Counted from the first letter of the stretch, positions 22,701-37,329 are shown. The stretch: 64,000 nt of DNA from Cercis canadensis (GCA_003255065.1 QAOA01008548.1:76009-140008), one strand, 5' to 3'. Notes: generated by a model not told the origin, from the letters alone. Numbers and translations: made by a program.

Positions 22701-25700
22701 CATTACTAATTAATTTTGGTACAATTTTTTTTATATAAACGTTTCAAATACGTTAAATACTTAAAAGTTAAAACATCTATTTTAATTCAAATTAGTTAAT
22801 ATAAAATTAGAAAAGGGCACATTATCTTATATTTAATGCTTATTAAAAGAAATGGTCATAGAGAATTAGAGATTGAAGATAAACTTTAAAACTTCACTAA
22901 TTATTAGTGTAAAAAATCAATGTTTTAAATATAAGCATAACAAAAAGTATTTATCTTGGGAAAACCTTTAAATTTTCATTTTTTTACCTATATGAAGGAA
23001 ATTTTAAGTGCATAAATTGAGAAGAAAATAGCTGCCTCCGTACAGAAAAAAAAAATAGCTTCTCACTAATAAAAAATTATTTAAATATTTATGGTACTTT
23101 TATTTAAATTAGTGCTTGTAAATTTTTTATTAATGATATATTGTTATGGTAAAAAGAGAATACCACATTCACATGCAAAAATATCTCCAAAATTATTTGT
23201 ATTGCTAAAACTAGAAAACTTAGTTTTAGTTATTACACAATTATTCTCACTTTAGGCAATGAAATAGGTAATGTATAGTTCAATAATTAATTTAATATGC
23301 ATCAATCACCACTAAAGAGAGTACTACACATATATCAATGCTAACTATGTGCAAATCATACACACAAAATTTAAGCCTGAAATTCTAAGAGTATAGTATC
23401 ATTTTAATGGTGTAAAGTTTTGAAAAGTTGAGAAAAAATAATTTTGGACATCCAAAAATTCTCAAAAAAATTCAAAAGGTAGAATAGGGAGAGCGAAAAA
23501 AAACTTGGCAAGTTTCATAAAAAAAACTCCCAGCGTGTGGTCTCCATTTTGCTTTTTCACTATTATATGATCATAATGGGGCTAGCAAAGTGAATAAATA
23601 GTAACTCCGAGCTCGTCCTTGTCACCTAACTATAACTTAGCTATAGATAATAATATAATGTATAAAATATGCATGGTTATCAACTTATCTTAAGGACGAA
23701 ATAAGTTACATTTATTATTTTCCTTAAAAAATTTAAATATAATATGTCAACGATCTCGATAATTTATGCTTTCGTTTTATGAAAATAATAATGTGAAAAA
23801 AGTTTATTTTAAATATATATAACACTAAATTAAATCTTTCCATATATTTGCTAGGTAAAATGGAGATGATACACATCAATTTCACAACTGATTGATCTTA
23901 GATGAAGAGGAACTTAAATGTGGGGATTAAACATATGCAAATCAAGAAAGACCATCATGTTTTGTCTTCCATTATTAGATTTTTTATGGCACTCAAACTG
24001 TGAGATATCATTTTAAATATTTAATCATTGATAGTCTTCAATATGTATAAACCATTTGCAACTACTTCTTCTTAAGTCATTAGATGATTTTACAAAGAAT
24101 TAAGTTTTCACAAAATTATATATTTTTTATATTAATCAAGACTCCTGCACTTATTTGCTTCATAGTTTGTTACTTAATATTTAATATATTATCAGCATAT
24201 TGAAATGGTCATGCTTACTATACACAGATTACATTTAAAAGCAAAATAACGAAGTAACATGCATGATAATCTTTTTCATATATATAGTATCATTTCAATT
24301 TTAGACACATTGTTAAATAATATACATACACTAACAATGTAATAAAAAATTTAAAAACTAAATTAAGCTGAACTGTGTGAATTTAAATGCTGGTTAGTGG
24401 GCTCATGGACCTGCAAATCCTACTTGCAAATATGAAAAGTGAGGAAGAGAGTGAGATTTACTCTCTTTAATTTTTTGACTTGTTTTTTATATTATTGTTC
24501 TTCACTTAGCTTAATCTATTTATTAATGTATATTTTTAAATTTTATCATGCTTAAAATTTTATTTTAAATTGTGAATCTTTATATATAAATTTGAATATA
24601 ATTCTTTTAAAAAAATTTCATAAATTTGTTTTTGAAAAATATATAAATTGAGAGGAATATCATATTTTGTGTATTTTCAACTTTAACATAATTTAATTAC
24701 TAAAAAAAAAAATTTAACATATATTGTTATTTTAAATGGGGTGCTAACACAATTTTAATTAAATTAGTGAGTCACATTAATACTGTCACACAAGTTGAGA
24801 AATGACCAACTTAACAGGTAACCAAAAATAAATACTCACCATTAGATTTAGCACATAGCACAAGAAATGGTGGTGACTGTGCCACCTAAGATGAGATTAT
24901 ATAACCCTATATTTTTACCGGAGATAAATTAAAGTCCCCCATTTTACAATTGGAGTTGCAAGCGGTAGACTTTTACCGTACCAAAATCAATTCTGCCGTT
25001 CTACAGAATCTACACTTCTACTAGTAGCCGTTGGGTCTGCTTTTACAGATTTTCCCTCATTAATTAACCACGACTAGGTTCTTTGCTCGAGCTTCAATGA
25101 AAGATTAGGGTGTTGAAGTTCAATGGAGCTTCAATGGCAAGGTGGGCCGAAGGGCAAGTTGGACTTCAACAGAACTTTGATAGAGCTGAGAATGATGAAA
25201 AACATACCAAAGAGATAAATCATAGAGGGAGAAGCTTGAAGACCCAGCCCAAGGTTGAGGATGCAGTTTGTAGTCACCTATGAGCATTTATAGTGTATTG
25301 GAACTCAAGCTACAACGGGGATTCCAAAGATTTCACCATGTATATTTTAAGAAAGAAAATAGTTGGTGGCCCGGATGGTGAAGCTCTCATGGTTGCATGG
25401 GGTAACATGCAAATAACACAGTTTTCCTTCTTTTTCTGTCTCTCTTTTGATTACATAAGGGCACACAAGGTTTAAGTCTAACCATTTACTTCTTGCAAAT
25501 TATCCAAACTTTTTACGACTAAATCATACTTAATAAATTTTTTATATAATATCGATATAAAGATTTGAACCCTTGACCTCTAACAACCTACTCAAACCCC
25601 TCAAACTAAATCATACCATGTGGCATTTTGTCTTCTCTCCTCAGTATGTTAGCCACTTATGTATCCGTATAGTAAGTATAGCACTATCATCCTTGCTCAT

Positions 25701-26091
25701 TAACTAGTGAGAACACCATGAGAGCAAAGTAATTATATTTTGGATTTTAACAAAAAGTTACATGAGTTTTTTAGTATTGGTTTCTAGTAAATATTAAAAT
25801 TGAGTGTGAACAGGCAACAGCATATGAATATCAAAACATAAGTTTGCTTAGAAAAAAGACCACTTCATTAGATGGTGTATGAATAGACAAATGAAAGTAC
25901 CAAGTAGCCACATTCCATTAACAAAACTATCATACTTGGTCTTGTTTCTTTCAATAGGATAGTCATTCAGCACGAACCAATGTGTCTGATCCATCTTTGC
26001 AAAGCAGAATCTTCTTATTAAAAGAAAAGAAAAAAGAGAGAACAAGAATTACAAACCAAAGCGAGTTCATTGTTATTAAAAGAAGGACACC
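19771..26091. other. AT-rich gene desert
   Basis: Over 6 kb of very AT-rich sequence with poly-A and poly-T runs and no frame over about 100 codons. Scattered MITE-like phrases occur (for example gtttggcaaatggttaagc near 20595). A GC-richer patch at 24960-25480 has no recognisable product. A reversed tRNA-like B box (gatttgaaccc, about 25563) suggests another SINE. The final part is the downstream flank of the receptor kinase gene. Confidence 0.5.
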
Positions 26092-29000
26092 CTACCTCTG
26101 CATGAACATGATGTTGATTTTGTTTAAGGATGCTGCAACATCTGTCATATTGATTCGCATTTCAGGCAGATCTGTGCAACAGTTTAAGGCTAATTCCAAA
26201 ATCAATAAAATAGATCTTGTTATGTCACCAATATGTTGTCCTTCTCCCTGCAGCAGATTGGAATCCATAACTTGAGTTATTGCATGAGGCATTGACTCAG
26301 TGACCCAACTTTTCAAGCTCAATCCTTCTACAAACATGTCATCTGTTGGCTTCTTTCTTGTAAACACTTCTATCAACATAATCCCATAGCTATACACATC
26401 TGCCTTTGCAGAAACAATTCCCTTGGTTCCATACTCTGCATGTGAATTCAAGTTACAAGTTTCTTTCTAATCCTATACATATTTTATAGATATAAGTGTT
26501 GTTCTTTGATATCTATGTAGGAGTTTGAACTTTCAAATCAAATGATTTATAAAATTTATATCTCGAGAACAAACATCATTGGCATAAATTTTATAATATT
26601 AAACAGCAGACTATCTTTTCATGATATGATCCTAACATTTACTTGCTATATTGATATACTATATTTATAATATTTTGTAATTAAATATATATCTAAACTA
26701 TTATATCAAACAATTAATCCTTTTATATTTAATTTATACTGGCATCTATTTTGCTTTCATCTCTTAAGAAAAAAAACTATGTTCAAGCTTTATGAAATTC
26801 TGCTGTAAATAATGGGAAACTTTTTTTTAGTGGTAATAGTTTAACATAAACTCAATTCAATAACCTCCAATTTATTGAATTCTTGACTGCTTGTGAAAAG
26901 TAAATTCAGGAAATTAAAACCATGCAGACACAGGTTTGGTATTTCACATGATTAAACAGGAGTTTTGTAAACAAGACACTAACATCACTGTCACTAATTT
27001 TACTGCTCCTGATTGAAATAATAATATCAATTCTTAAAATAATTATTCATAAAGAAATGGCATAGCTTTTTAAAAAAGTAANATAATATCAATTTTTAAA
27101 ATAATTATTCATAAAGAAATGGCATAGCTTTTTAAAAAAGTAATTTTGCTTGATCAGAAATTAAGTTAACCATTAAATCAAACTTTATGTACTGTACGTG
27201 TATGAACAGAAGGAAAAAAATGAAAAAAAAAAAAAAAAATCTATAAAAGGAAAGTTGAGATAACCTGGTGCAATGTAGCCAAGTGTAGCCAAAGTCTCCG
27301 TATGTGTTTTAGATTGTCCTTTATCCAAGAGTTTGGCAACGCCAAAATCACTTACATGGGCAACCATATGCTCATCCAACAAAACATTACTAGGTTTTAT
27401 ATCACAATGAATTACTGGCTTTGAAAAACCATGATGAAGATACTCCAATGCAGATGCCACATCTATCATTATATTCAACCTTTGCGAAAAATCTAGGCAA
27501 TAGTTATGAGAATATAACCATTTTTCAAGGCTTCCATTTGGCATGAACTCCATTATCAAAGACTTGATATCCATATTTGAACAACAACTAATGACCTTAA
27601 CGAGATTGCGATGACGCAAGTTGCACATTGCATCACATTCTATGTCAAAGCTTCTAGACGTTGCTTCCGAGTCCAAATTAAATACTTTAATTGCCACTGC
27701 CAGCCCACTTAAAAGTATCCCTTTAAACACAGACCCAACACTTCCGCGACCAAGCATATTACTTTCATCAAATCCATTGGTTGCTTGTACAAGCTCAAAA
27801 TAGGAAATCCTTCTCGGTATAACTAAATCCCATAAATCCCTTTCAGCTGGATGATCACCCTCCTTTTTTCTTTTACATCGCAGAATGATTACACATGAAA
27901 CAACCAAAATTATTGACACAAATATGGGCAATATGCATTTGATGAAAAGCAGCTTTGCAGGTGACCTTGACTTGATTTCTCTACATGGTGAGACTTGTAG
28001 ACGAGGCTTGCCACAAAGTGCTTTGTTAAACATGAAAGATTCTGCAACAAAATTCTTAAATGGTCCACCATCAGGAATCTCTCCTTGCAATAAATTATAA
28101 GAAAGATTGATATATTTGAGATAGCCAAGTGATTGCAAGGACTTGGGGATCCCACCAGATAAATAATTTTGAGATAAGTCCAAGGACACCAGGCTCACCA
28201 AATAGCTAAGTGATTCAGGTATAGACCCCTTTAATTCATTGTGTGCTAAGGAGAGACTCTGCAAAGTTTGCAGGCCACCGATGGATGTAGGTATGTTACC
28301 TGAAATCTGATTTCTTGACAGGTCCAACAGCATAAGAGCTTCCAAGTTTCCAATTTCAAGTGGAACAATTCCAGTAAAAGTGTTGGATGATAAATTCAAC
28401 TCAAGGATATCTGTGAGACTCCAAAGAGATGTGGGTATCTCAGAAATGAATTTATTTGAGCTCAAGTCAAGATATCTAAGAGAAGTGAGATTCCCCAAAC
28501 ATGTTGGCATCAATCCAGAAAATTTATTATTAGCTAGTCGCAGTCCGCCTAGACTTTTGATTTGACAGATTTCATCAATGATGGGGCCTTGAAGTACATT
28601 ATCTCCAAGATCCAAATATTGAAGATCATGTAGTCTGCTAATTGTAAAAGGAAGCGGGCCATTCAAAATGTTTCCGGATAAACTTAATTTGAACAAGTTG
28701 CTTAAATTTCCAATTTCTATTGGAATGCTGCCATCAGTGTTGGAAGAATCAGCCCTGAATACTTGAAGTGAATCAGATAAATTTCCAATTGCCTTGGGAA
28801 GTTTTCCATGCAAGGGATTCAATGATATGTCTAGATAAGTCAAATATTTGCAATTTTTGAGAAAGCTGATGACTTCATGGGTATTACTGACGAAATTGTT
28901 GATTGATACATCGAGCCATTGGAGGTATCTTAATTTCCCAATAGCCTTAGGTATAACTCCACTGAACTTGTTTTCCTGAAGCTCTATCTCGGTTAGTTCA

Positions 29001-31334
29001 GAGGCATTGGATATGCTGCTTGGAATTTTCCCACTAAATTTATTTCCATACAAGTGCAGTTCTTCTAGGTTTAAAAGATTGTGTCCAATATCTGATGGAA
29101 GAAATCCTGAGAGGGAATTGACTGGAAGATACAAGTATGTCAATGTTGAAATGTTGAAAATATTCATAGGAACAGATCCTCTCAAATTGTTGAATCCAAA
29201 AGCTAATTCCTCAAGTTTATCAAGATCACCTATTTCCTTAGGTATAGAACCTGCAGGAGGCAAACATCATGAAAAGAAACAAAGAAATAATCAACGTAGA
29301 ATTTACACATAAATATGAAGGTAATAATGCATAAGATTCATTTATAAGAGTTTATGAAAAGTTATGTATTTTCCTTTCAATAAATTATTTTCTATTGGTT
29401 AATAATAAAAAACTCATTTACAAGAAAATAATTCTTTTTTGGGGAAAGTTATAACTAATTCCATCATGCCCAAGACCAAAATCTATAACTATATAGTTAT
29501 TGACTAAATTATAAGAACAATAAATTTAGGATTATCAAAATAGGTGGCATATATTTTTTTTTTTTATTTTGTGATAAAAGAATATTTTCTGATATGTTTT
29601 CCCTATAAGGTATTATTTTAATTTTAGGTTATTATTTATGCAAGACAGATAGCAAGTTTATTTTGAAAATGGTGGTTCAAGAAAAGCAGATAATATAACA
29701 ATTCAGGTGTAGGATCCAAGGAAAACATACCTTCCAATTTGTTATTAGCAAGATACAAGATTTGGAGTATGGTCAAGTTTCCAATGTCACTTGGTATCTG
29801 ACCAGATAATTTATTATCAGAAAGATAAAGTGCTTCAAGTCTTGGAAGCCCACAGCTTATACATGATGGGAGACTTCCAGATAGGTTGCAACGTTCAAGA
29901 TCAATCTCTTGCAGCACTGAGTTGTTGAATATTGTCATAGGTATGGAGCCAGAAAGCTGATTATATCCAAGATACATTATTTTCAGCTGCGGAAGAACAC
30001 CAATCTCTGGTGGAATATGTCCTTTAATTCAACACAAAAAGGAAGAAAGAAAAGATACGATCAGGGTGATTTATATTGGTAACACTTCAATTTCAAATAT
30101 TCAAGAAGTTGGAGCTGTTGGAAAATATCTCTCAAGTTGTTAATTTTTTTTTGTTATAGTTGTTGCATAGGTTTAAATTTAAATTACAGAATATTATTTG
30201 TAAATTCTATAGCATCTTATACTTGTATTTAAGCAATTACATCAATGAAATATAGCAAGCCTTTTCCACAAATTGTTTCGGTTTCTATAATATACATATA
30301 CACGAATGATAATGTGATAGTATTTTTAAATTCCCTAAATAAAAATCAAAATGGAAGAAGAAGAAGAATAAGAAGAAGCGCATGCCATCACATATTATCA
30401 ATTATTGAAATCACACAACAGGTGGTCTAACCCTTTTTATAACCCCACCCACCCGATGTTAATGGAATTTGAATACAAAATCTCACAAAAGAATAGGTAA
30501 TACTCAAATATTGGGGTGCATGTCTCTTTCAAGATAAGGAGTAGAATAATGAAAATACAGATTAACTATGTATAATACAAATTAATTGTTTAGTAATATA
30601 TATTGAATTTTTGTGCAAAGTGTAAATAATAATGGGTTTTTTTTGGTTGAAATGAGGACGAATGGAGGAAGATTAGTGGTGGTGGAAAGAGAGACAAAAT
30701 GGGGTTTATTGACAAAAAAAAAACACTTCTGAAAAATATTTACACTTTTGGGGCTGTTTTGAAAATTTTTACCTAAATGGTATTGTTCTAAATAAAATAA
30801 TCTCAAGAGAAAATAACAAAAAATATCATACTATTTGAGAGATAACAAGATCCTTAAGGTCTTGCTGTTTGCGAAACTAGAGGGATTAGACATTAATTCC
30901 CAACTGTAATGATTTCTTGATCCTTCTATTTTGCAAACAACAAAACCTTCAGGATCTCGTTATCTCCTAAGTAGTGGGACCTCTATTGTTGTTTTCCCCT
31001 TCAATTCTTTTATTCAAGAAAGCACCATATTGGTAAAATGTTACAAAACAGCCCCAAAACTATAAATACTTTTCAAAATAGTATTTTTCTCGTCTATTAA
31101 CCGAGAAAATGGTGAAGTTTTTCTTCACCGTCGGTTGCCAAAGGAAGAAGATGTGTTAGGGGGTCATTTGCCTAGCACACGATGCTTGTATGGCTGATTA
31201 ACAATTAAGAAATTAGTTTTTTTTGCCATTTAGGTTATGTAATGGATGGCACAGTAATGGTGAGGACAAAAATCGCAATTTTATTATTTATTTTGTCAAA
31301 ATAGGAAGATTAAAATTACAATTAAGCATATATA

Positions 31335-31386
<52 letters not shown>

Positions 31387-32570
31387 GTAGGGATCCAATT
31401 AATTACATTTTTGAATAAACTTTTGTAAAAGGTGATATTTATTAATCTAAACGTTGAATTAAAAGTTTTCATAATATAAATTATGCTTATAAAATTTTAT
31501 AAAATTTGAGAATTAATTAATACTTAATTGAATTATATTGTTGTAACAGGCAATAAGATTATAAAACATAAATAAATGTCATCAATTTACCTTCACATAT
31601 GTGTGTATATTAATTTTATAATGAGATAAATAGTCCATTAATTTTATTTTGGCGTCCTATATTGTCCTTTTTTTATGAAAAATGTGGCATGAATTTTTCT
31701 TCTGCCGCTAAAGCAACGAAAAAACTTCTTTTACATATCTTACTAATCAGCATATATAGTGCGATACTAGCAACAAGAGAAAGGTGTTAAACACATGTAA
31801 AAATTATATTTATGCAGCTAATATTACTCCAAAATTAAACAGAGATATTACAGATTATACAAGAAATTACCTGATAAGGAGTTATCAAATAAATTGAAAA
31901 CTTCAAGCGAAGATATGTTGGAAATCGTTCGAGGTATAATGCCTGAAAGTTTGTTAGCTGGAATAGCTAAGGTTTTCAAGCAAGGAAGACGACCAATCTC
32001 AGGTGGAATAGTTCCATTGACGAGATTAAAATTCAAGGACAGGGTCTCCAATTTTGACAAGTTAGATATGCTTGAAGGGATAAAACCACCAAAACTATTA
32101 TTTTGGAAGCTCAAGTGCTGAAGTTTGGATAACTCACCGATCCAGTTTGGAATTTCTCCATTGAACCCATTAAAGCTCAGGTTGAATAGCTTCAATCTAC
32201 GCAATTTAGCAAACTCATATGGCAATTTACCATGGAAGTTATTGCTGCTAAGATCAAGCTCAACAAGGAATGAGAGATTTCCCAGTTGTGGGGGAATGAT
32301 ACCACTAAGATCCATGTTATGAAGATTCAGGGACCTCACCCTTTTATGCCGAACATCGCAACTGACACCAACCCAGCTGCATATAGAAGATGAAGAAGAC
32401 CAATTTTTCGTCAAGTGATGATGAAGGTCCAAATTGATGGATGATTTAAACGCAATAAGTGCATATTCATCAGTGGTAAGATTGGTTTTTCTCAAAGAAC
32501 AGCAACAAGTGAAGCAATGCAATGAGAACATTAAAGCAAAGAAACGCAGGTAAAGGTAAAGTTTCTGCAT
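26092..32570 (-). CDS. LRR receptor-like kinase, subfamily XII (At3g47570-like)
   Basis: Four exons join without a break: 32570-31871, 30021-29731, 29250-27265 and 26435-26092, 3321 nt (1106 residues plus stop); every junction is GT-AG. The start at 32570 gives a signal peptide (LYLYLRFFALMFSLHCF). Next come an LRR N-cap (ALIAFKSS, CSWVGVSCD), more than 20 extracellular leucine-rich repeats (NLSFLVELDLSSNNF-type), a transmembrane helix at about 765-787 and a kinase domain: GRGSVG loop at about 833, VAIKVF lysine at about 850, HCDIKPSN at about 945, DFG at about 965, APE at 991-993. Cysteine before the catalytic aspartate makes it a non-RD kinase, the class of FLS2, EFR and XA21, so a plasma-membrane immune receptor is likely. 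The ligand is unknown. The intron before APE is typical of the family; the two introns in the LRR region are unusual. Confidence 0.9.
27021..27144. repeat. 60-bp direct repeat around N in intron 3
   Basis: ataatatcaatt...taaaaaagtaa occurs on both sides of the N at 27082 with one mismatch. It lies wholly in intron 3 of the receptor kinase gene, so the coding exons are unaffected. Probably an unmerged overlap. Confidence 0.8.
31335..31381. repeat. (TA)n microsatellite in intron 1
   Basis: Almost pure TA dinucleotides, about 23 units, inside intron 1 of the receptor kinase gene. Confidence 0.9.
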
Positions 32571-33835
32571 GTTTAGTGGGAAGTCCGTAAGCAGTAAGCA
32601 CAGAGAAACCAGAAAGAGACGAGCAACTTTATGGATACCTCTTCGATGCATCACGTGGTTCAAATACCACAACGGACATCTTACCAAAAAAATAAAACGA
32701 CAACGGACAAGTCCAATTAATTGTTGACACGTGCAAGTCTCGTCAGGTCAAAAATTATTCATAGTAAGTATTTGAACCACACGTTGCATCGAAAAAGTAT
32801 CCTATTATTACTATTAGGTGTTTGTTATCCTACCACTTTTATTATTGGGGAATCCTATCCCTCGGCCAGTTAAGTTGATTTAGATGAGACTCACTCGATA
32901 AATTTAATATAATTATAAAGATCTCAAAAAAATTAAGTCACTTAATATGTGATAAAATAGATAATTTTTTATAAAATACAAAAATAACGCAATATAAAAA
33001 AATATACCCAAAAATATATTCAAAAAATTTAAAAAGTTATTTTTTGGTATGTTTTTTTATATTATGTCATTCATACATTTTATAAAGAATTGTATATTCT
33101 AACATATATTGAGTGACTCAATTTTTTAAAATTTTTACAATGATACCAAATTCACTACTGAGTCTCACTTGAACACAGCCAACTAGTTGGAAGGAAGTGC
33201 TAGTCCCCAAAAGTAAAAGTGATAGGATGGCAAGCACCTTATTACTTTTTGTTTCCGTGGTGCTGGTGCAAAATCAACTCTTAAACTAATCTTTTTAATT
33301 TTTGCGTGATTGCAATATAATTAGAGGTTTCTTTGGTCCTTTTATCTATATGATGTTTGAGTTTATTGTCTAATCTTTATGTGTCACATAGACATAATTA
33401 AAGTTGGCTATATAGTCAAAGTTACATCTTCTCTTATTTTTATAGGGGCATAATACACCTTCCAAGTATCATAAAATTGTCCAATATAATTTAATAGTAT
33501 TATTAGTAAGTTAAACGTCTCCACTTTCTCATACTAACTTTCTTAAAATGAATGATATATGAAATTGTAATTTAGATATCCTATTTTTGAAAGGCAAAAA
33601 AAAAAAAAAAAAAGCAAGAAAAAGATATACATTAAAATCAATATTAAGATTTTTATACATTTCTTAGTTTACACGTTAAACTCAATGTTTAGTTTTTTAC
33701 AGCGAATACAGTTTGGGTCTCTCTTTTGACAAGTTTTCATTTTGTTCCTTGATTTCAATTAACCAATGTTAAATGTTCTTGCGATTTTTATATTGGTACA
33801 AGTCAATCCCCTTCTTGATGTCTATTTCCTAATAT

Positions 33836-34010
33836 GCTAGAAAAGTAACTACAAGCCAATAGGAGTTAGTTCAGCTACTTCGCTTGTAAGATTTAAATTT
33901 GAATTCCACTACAAATAGTCCTCATTTAGTAAGCAAATTCATAAGCACCACTATAAACTCTCCCTAAACCTATGGCATGTGCCCTGGCCTTGAAATATAG
34001 TAGCTTCTTT
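33836..34010 (+). repeat. SINE-like sequence with A and B boxes
   Basis: tagttcagctactt (A-like, 33867) and aaatttgaattcc (B-like, 33895) have tRNA-gene-like spacing. The sequence ends near an A run at 34033. No clear target duplication found. Confidence 0.4.
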
Positions 34011-34713
34011 TCACTCTAAACTTTTAGTTACCAAAAAAAAAAAAACTACAAAATTAAACGACAATGAAAAAAAAAAAAAAAACTACAAAACTAAACCACA
34101 ATGATTAACTCTTCTCATCTTAAACTTTCATGTACTAAAAAAAATTCTTTTTCAAGTTAAACTGATATTTGAATTACCAAAAGTGTTGTGGGCTTGTCGC
34201 TTTTCCTTAGTCAAGAAGATAAGACGCAATTTTCCAGTCTTGTACGTGTTGTCGCCAATAAATGTTTGATAGACTTGACCTCAATATATATAGTCGACTA
34301 GACTAGATGACACCAAAATTGACTCACGGGTCAAATACGGCAACGGAATGGAATGAACAAGAGAAGGATGATAAGCAGGGTACACCACTCTTTTTCACTA
34401 CACTTATGATGGTTTCATAGACTGAAAGAAAACTATGGATTGGGAACAAGAATAGAATGAAATGATCGTTCTATTTCTCAATTTGGTAGCAATAGGAATA
34501 AAATAGTTTGATATATGAAATAAAACATGAAATGGAATCAAATTAATTGATTTTAATGTGACTCTTCAAATTAGTTTTAGTGTGTCCTTAATTATGGCAT
34601 TAATTTTATTTGTGGGGTGTTAGATAAGTTTTATTTAATAAGAGTAGTTTAAGCCTTTTTCTAATTAAACCCATTCAAGGAGGCATAGAATGATCATTCT
34701 CTTCACCTCCTAA

Positions 34714-34990
34714 GGTTTGTTTGGGAGTTAAAATTAGAGGAAAATGAGAGAAAAGGACATGAGTAAATGTGTCAATCTCCTTGTTTAAGACTTCAAGATT
34801 AATTATAAATAGAGGATAAATTTGTAAAATTATAAATTTTTATTTCTTTCATTTCCTTTCTTCTACTTTTGCTCATTTTAATCATCCAAACAAAGGAGAT
34901 AAAAACTTCTCTCTTTCCCTTCTCTTCCTTTCCCTCTCCTTCCTCTCCTCTCATTTCCTTTCCTCTCACTTCAAACTGCCAAACAGAGCC
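34714..34990. mobile_element. MITE with GGTTTGTTTGG ends
   Basis: Left end ggtttgtttgggagtt and right end aactgccaaacagagcc are inverted repeats. The subterminal purine tract (agaggaaaatgagagaaaagg) is mirrored by the pyrimidine tract (cctttcctctcactt). About 277 bp. The ends resemble the widespread GGCTCTGTTTGG MITEs of the hAT or Harbinger type, but I could not settle the target duplication. Confidence 0.65.
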
Positions 34991-36584
34991 TTAAGATAAG
35001 AATGCTTGTTTCTACTTCTATGGAATCAAGATTGGAATAGAATGACTATTCCATGCTTTTTTTTTTTTTCTTTTTGCTACAAAACAAAGGAATATTATTT
35101 ATTTTATCACTTCAAGATAGTAGTATATAATTTTAAGTGTACATGAAAAGTTTGTGGTTTAATTAGTGGATATATTCAATTTTAAATGTGTGGTCAAGAT
35201 TAGTAATGGTTAGGAATGGTGGGATATATAATAGTGAGAATAATGTTACCCTCTCATATTTTATTTATTAATAATAGGCTTCGAAGTACTGCTGTATAAA
35301 TAATTCGCCTTCCATCAAAATAGGATGGATCATTCAATGTGTAAACTAGTTAAGCTTTCTACTTATGATGAATCAGTTTTGTGTCATTGTTTTCTCTGTG
35401 TAGATATCCTCTCCCCAAGGCCCATAATGGCTTCGGTCCATTATGGCTCAAATATCCAAATTACCATTATAACCCCATGTACCTTGACTTCTATAAATAA
35501 CCTCATCCAACTCATGTAAGGACTTTTGACTCTTTTGTCTTGCTACATCTTTGTTAGCTCGCCTCAATTTAATTTAATTTTCGGAGCTTAAGTATTTTAA
35601 CCCGATCCCTTAGCTCACTTTTATTCACTGTGCAGATCCTTTCCCAGCACATACCTGACCTCAACCTTGAACACTATTATCGACCTCCAACTCAACACAG
35701 GCATTGTCACTCTCCAAAAGTCTATGTGGCTTCCCGCAGTACATGCACAATGGACACTTAGCAATTTCTTTGGAGAACACAACGAATGTCATCAATAATA
35801 GCATATCTCTTACTCTTGTAAACACTACAAAATGGTACATGTATGCTTTTTAATTTAATGGTCTTTATTTCAAAGCTTGTGCTCAAGAGAAAATACCATT
35901 ATTATAAAATCATATAGACTTAGAAAGAAACAACAACAGATGGCCTGTAAGTGGTGAGAGGCTTAAGACAAGACCATAGCCCTATAACTAATAGAAAAGT
36001 CATGAGGTTATCAATTTGGCGTGTTGAAGAAGATTAGAACCATTGTTAGTTCTTTTGGGCCATGAACCCTTCTTATTTAAATTTTATTTTATTTTATTTT
36101 TGTCAAAGGTGGTATATTTATGTTACAATGTATACTTACAACTTTCATATGAGAAAGAATATAAATTTAAGCTGCTAATTAATAATATCATCATAATAAC
36201 ACTAACAACCACCAAGAGCGAGTACATTAAATTTTTTTTCCTAATTATCTTATATAAAATGATAAAGAATAATTGAACTAGAAGTATTATATACAGTCGA
36301 TTAGGATTTCTCATTTAATGTTAATTTTACATGAAAAATTTATTTTGAAATATAAAGATAGCTTAATGTATAACTAGTTTAAGATTGAGTCAAAAAATTA
36401 TTAAACTTTATCTGCAATAATATTTTACTTTCTCCACCACTAATATAACAAAATAATAACTCTGTATTTATTCTCTTTTTGTGACTTAGTGTTGCTATTT
36501 CCATAGTAAAAGTAAGTATTCTGGCCAAAAATAAACTGATAGAATTATTGTTTAGTATTCTAATGTATTTTGTGTTCAATTTAA

Positions 36585-36807
36585 AACTATTATTTCGAAA
36601 GCTCAAGTGCTGAAGTTTCGATAAGCCACCTATCCAGTTTGGAATTTCTCCATTAAACCCATTATAGCTCAGATTGACCAGCTTCAAACTACGCAATTTG
36701 ACAAACTCATCTAGCAATTTACCTTGAAAGTTGTTGCTGCTAAGATCAAGTTCAACAAGGAATGAGAGATTTCCCAGTGGTGTGGGAATGATACCACTAA
36801 GATCCAT
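36585..36807 (-). pseudogene. Truncated LRR fragment from the receptor kinase family
   Basis: The minus strand reads MDLSGIIPTPLGNLSFLVEL and continues to GGLSKLQHLSFRNNSF, closely matching residues of exon 1 of the receptor kinase at 31871-32570. There is no signal peptide, N-cap or kinase; flanking sequence on both sides is unrelated. About three repeats survive. The breakpoint of the 2.43-kb tandem duplication (36633) falls inside this fragment. Confidence 0.8.
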
Positions 36808-37329
36808 GTTATGATCATAGCCAAAGTAAGAAAAAAAAAAACTAAACTTATTAACAACTATAGCATAAATAGAATTTTTTTTTTCTTAGTTACAAAAGAC
36901 AATGATACACTAGAAAAAGGGCAGAGGATCATATGGTAAGAATATAACCACATTAACATCAAACACCCGGATTCTTATGACCAAAAGAAGTGATATTAGT
37001 CTAATTAGACCCATATGTCATTGGCACGACATAATAGAGTTAGTTAAAATTGTTGTGACAAAATTGGAGATACAATTATTTGATGATTGTCAGGATAAAC
37101 AGTAATTTTATGATATTTTTTCTTTTTTAGTTTCCTTACATGATATCACATCATTGATATTTATAATCCTAGTTATAGATATTTACATGATAGCTTCTTC
37201 TTCTTTTTTAGTCAAAGATGGAATACTTACATTACAATGTATATTTACATATATTTTCAAGAAACTCTCATATGGGAAAGAGTAGTTTAAGTTACTAACA
37301 ATACCACCACAATAATATTACTACCACCA

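Larger units (their letters stand above)
32571..36584. other. Upstream spacer of the receptor kinase, no gene
   Basis: About 4 kb of AT-rich DNA. The first few hundred bases should hold the promoter of the receptor kinase gene; I could not fix a TATA box. It contains a SINE-like segment (33867-33907) and a MITE (34714-34990). The short frames at 35325-35519 and 36043-36314 have no support. Confidence 0.5.

Noticed and set aside
27621..29312. Several plus-strand frames across the receptor kinase
   Set aside because: They lie opposite the LRR and kinase exons and mirror the repeat periodicity; shadows.
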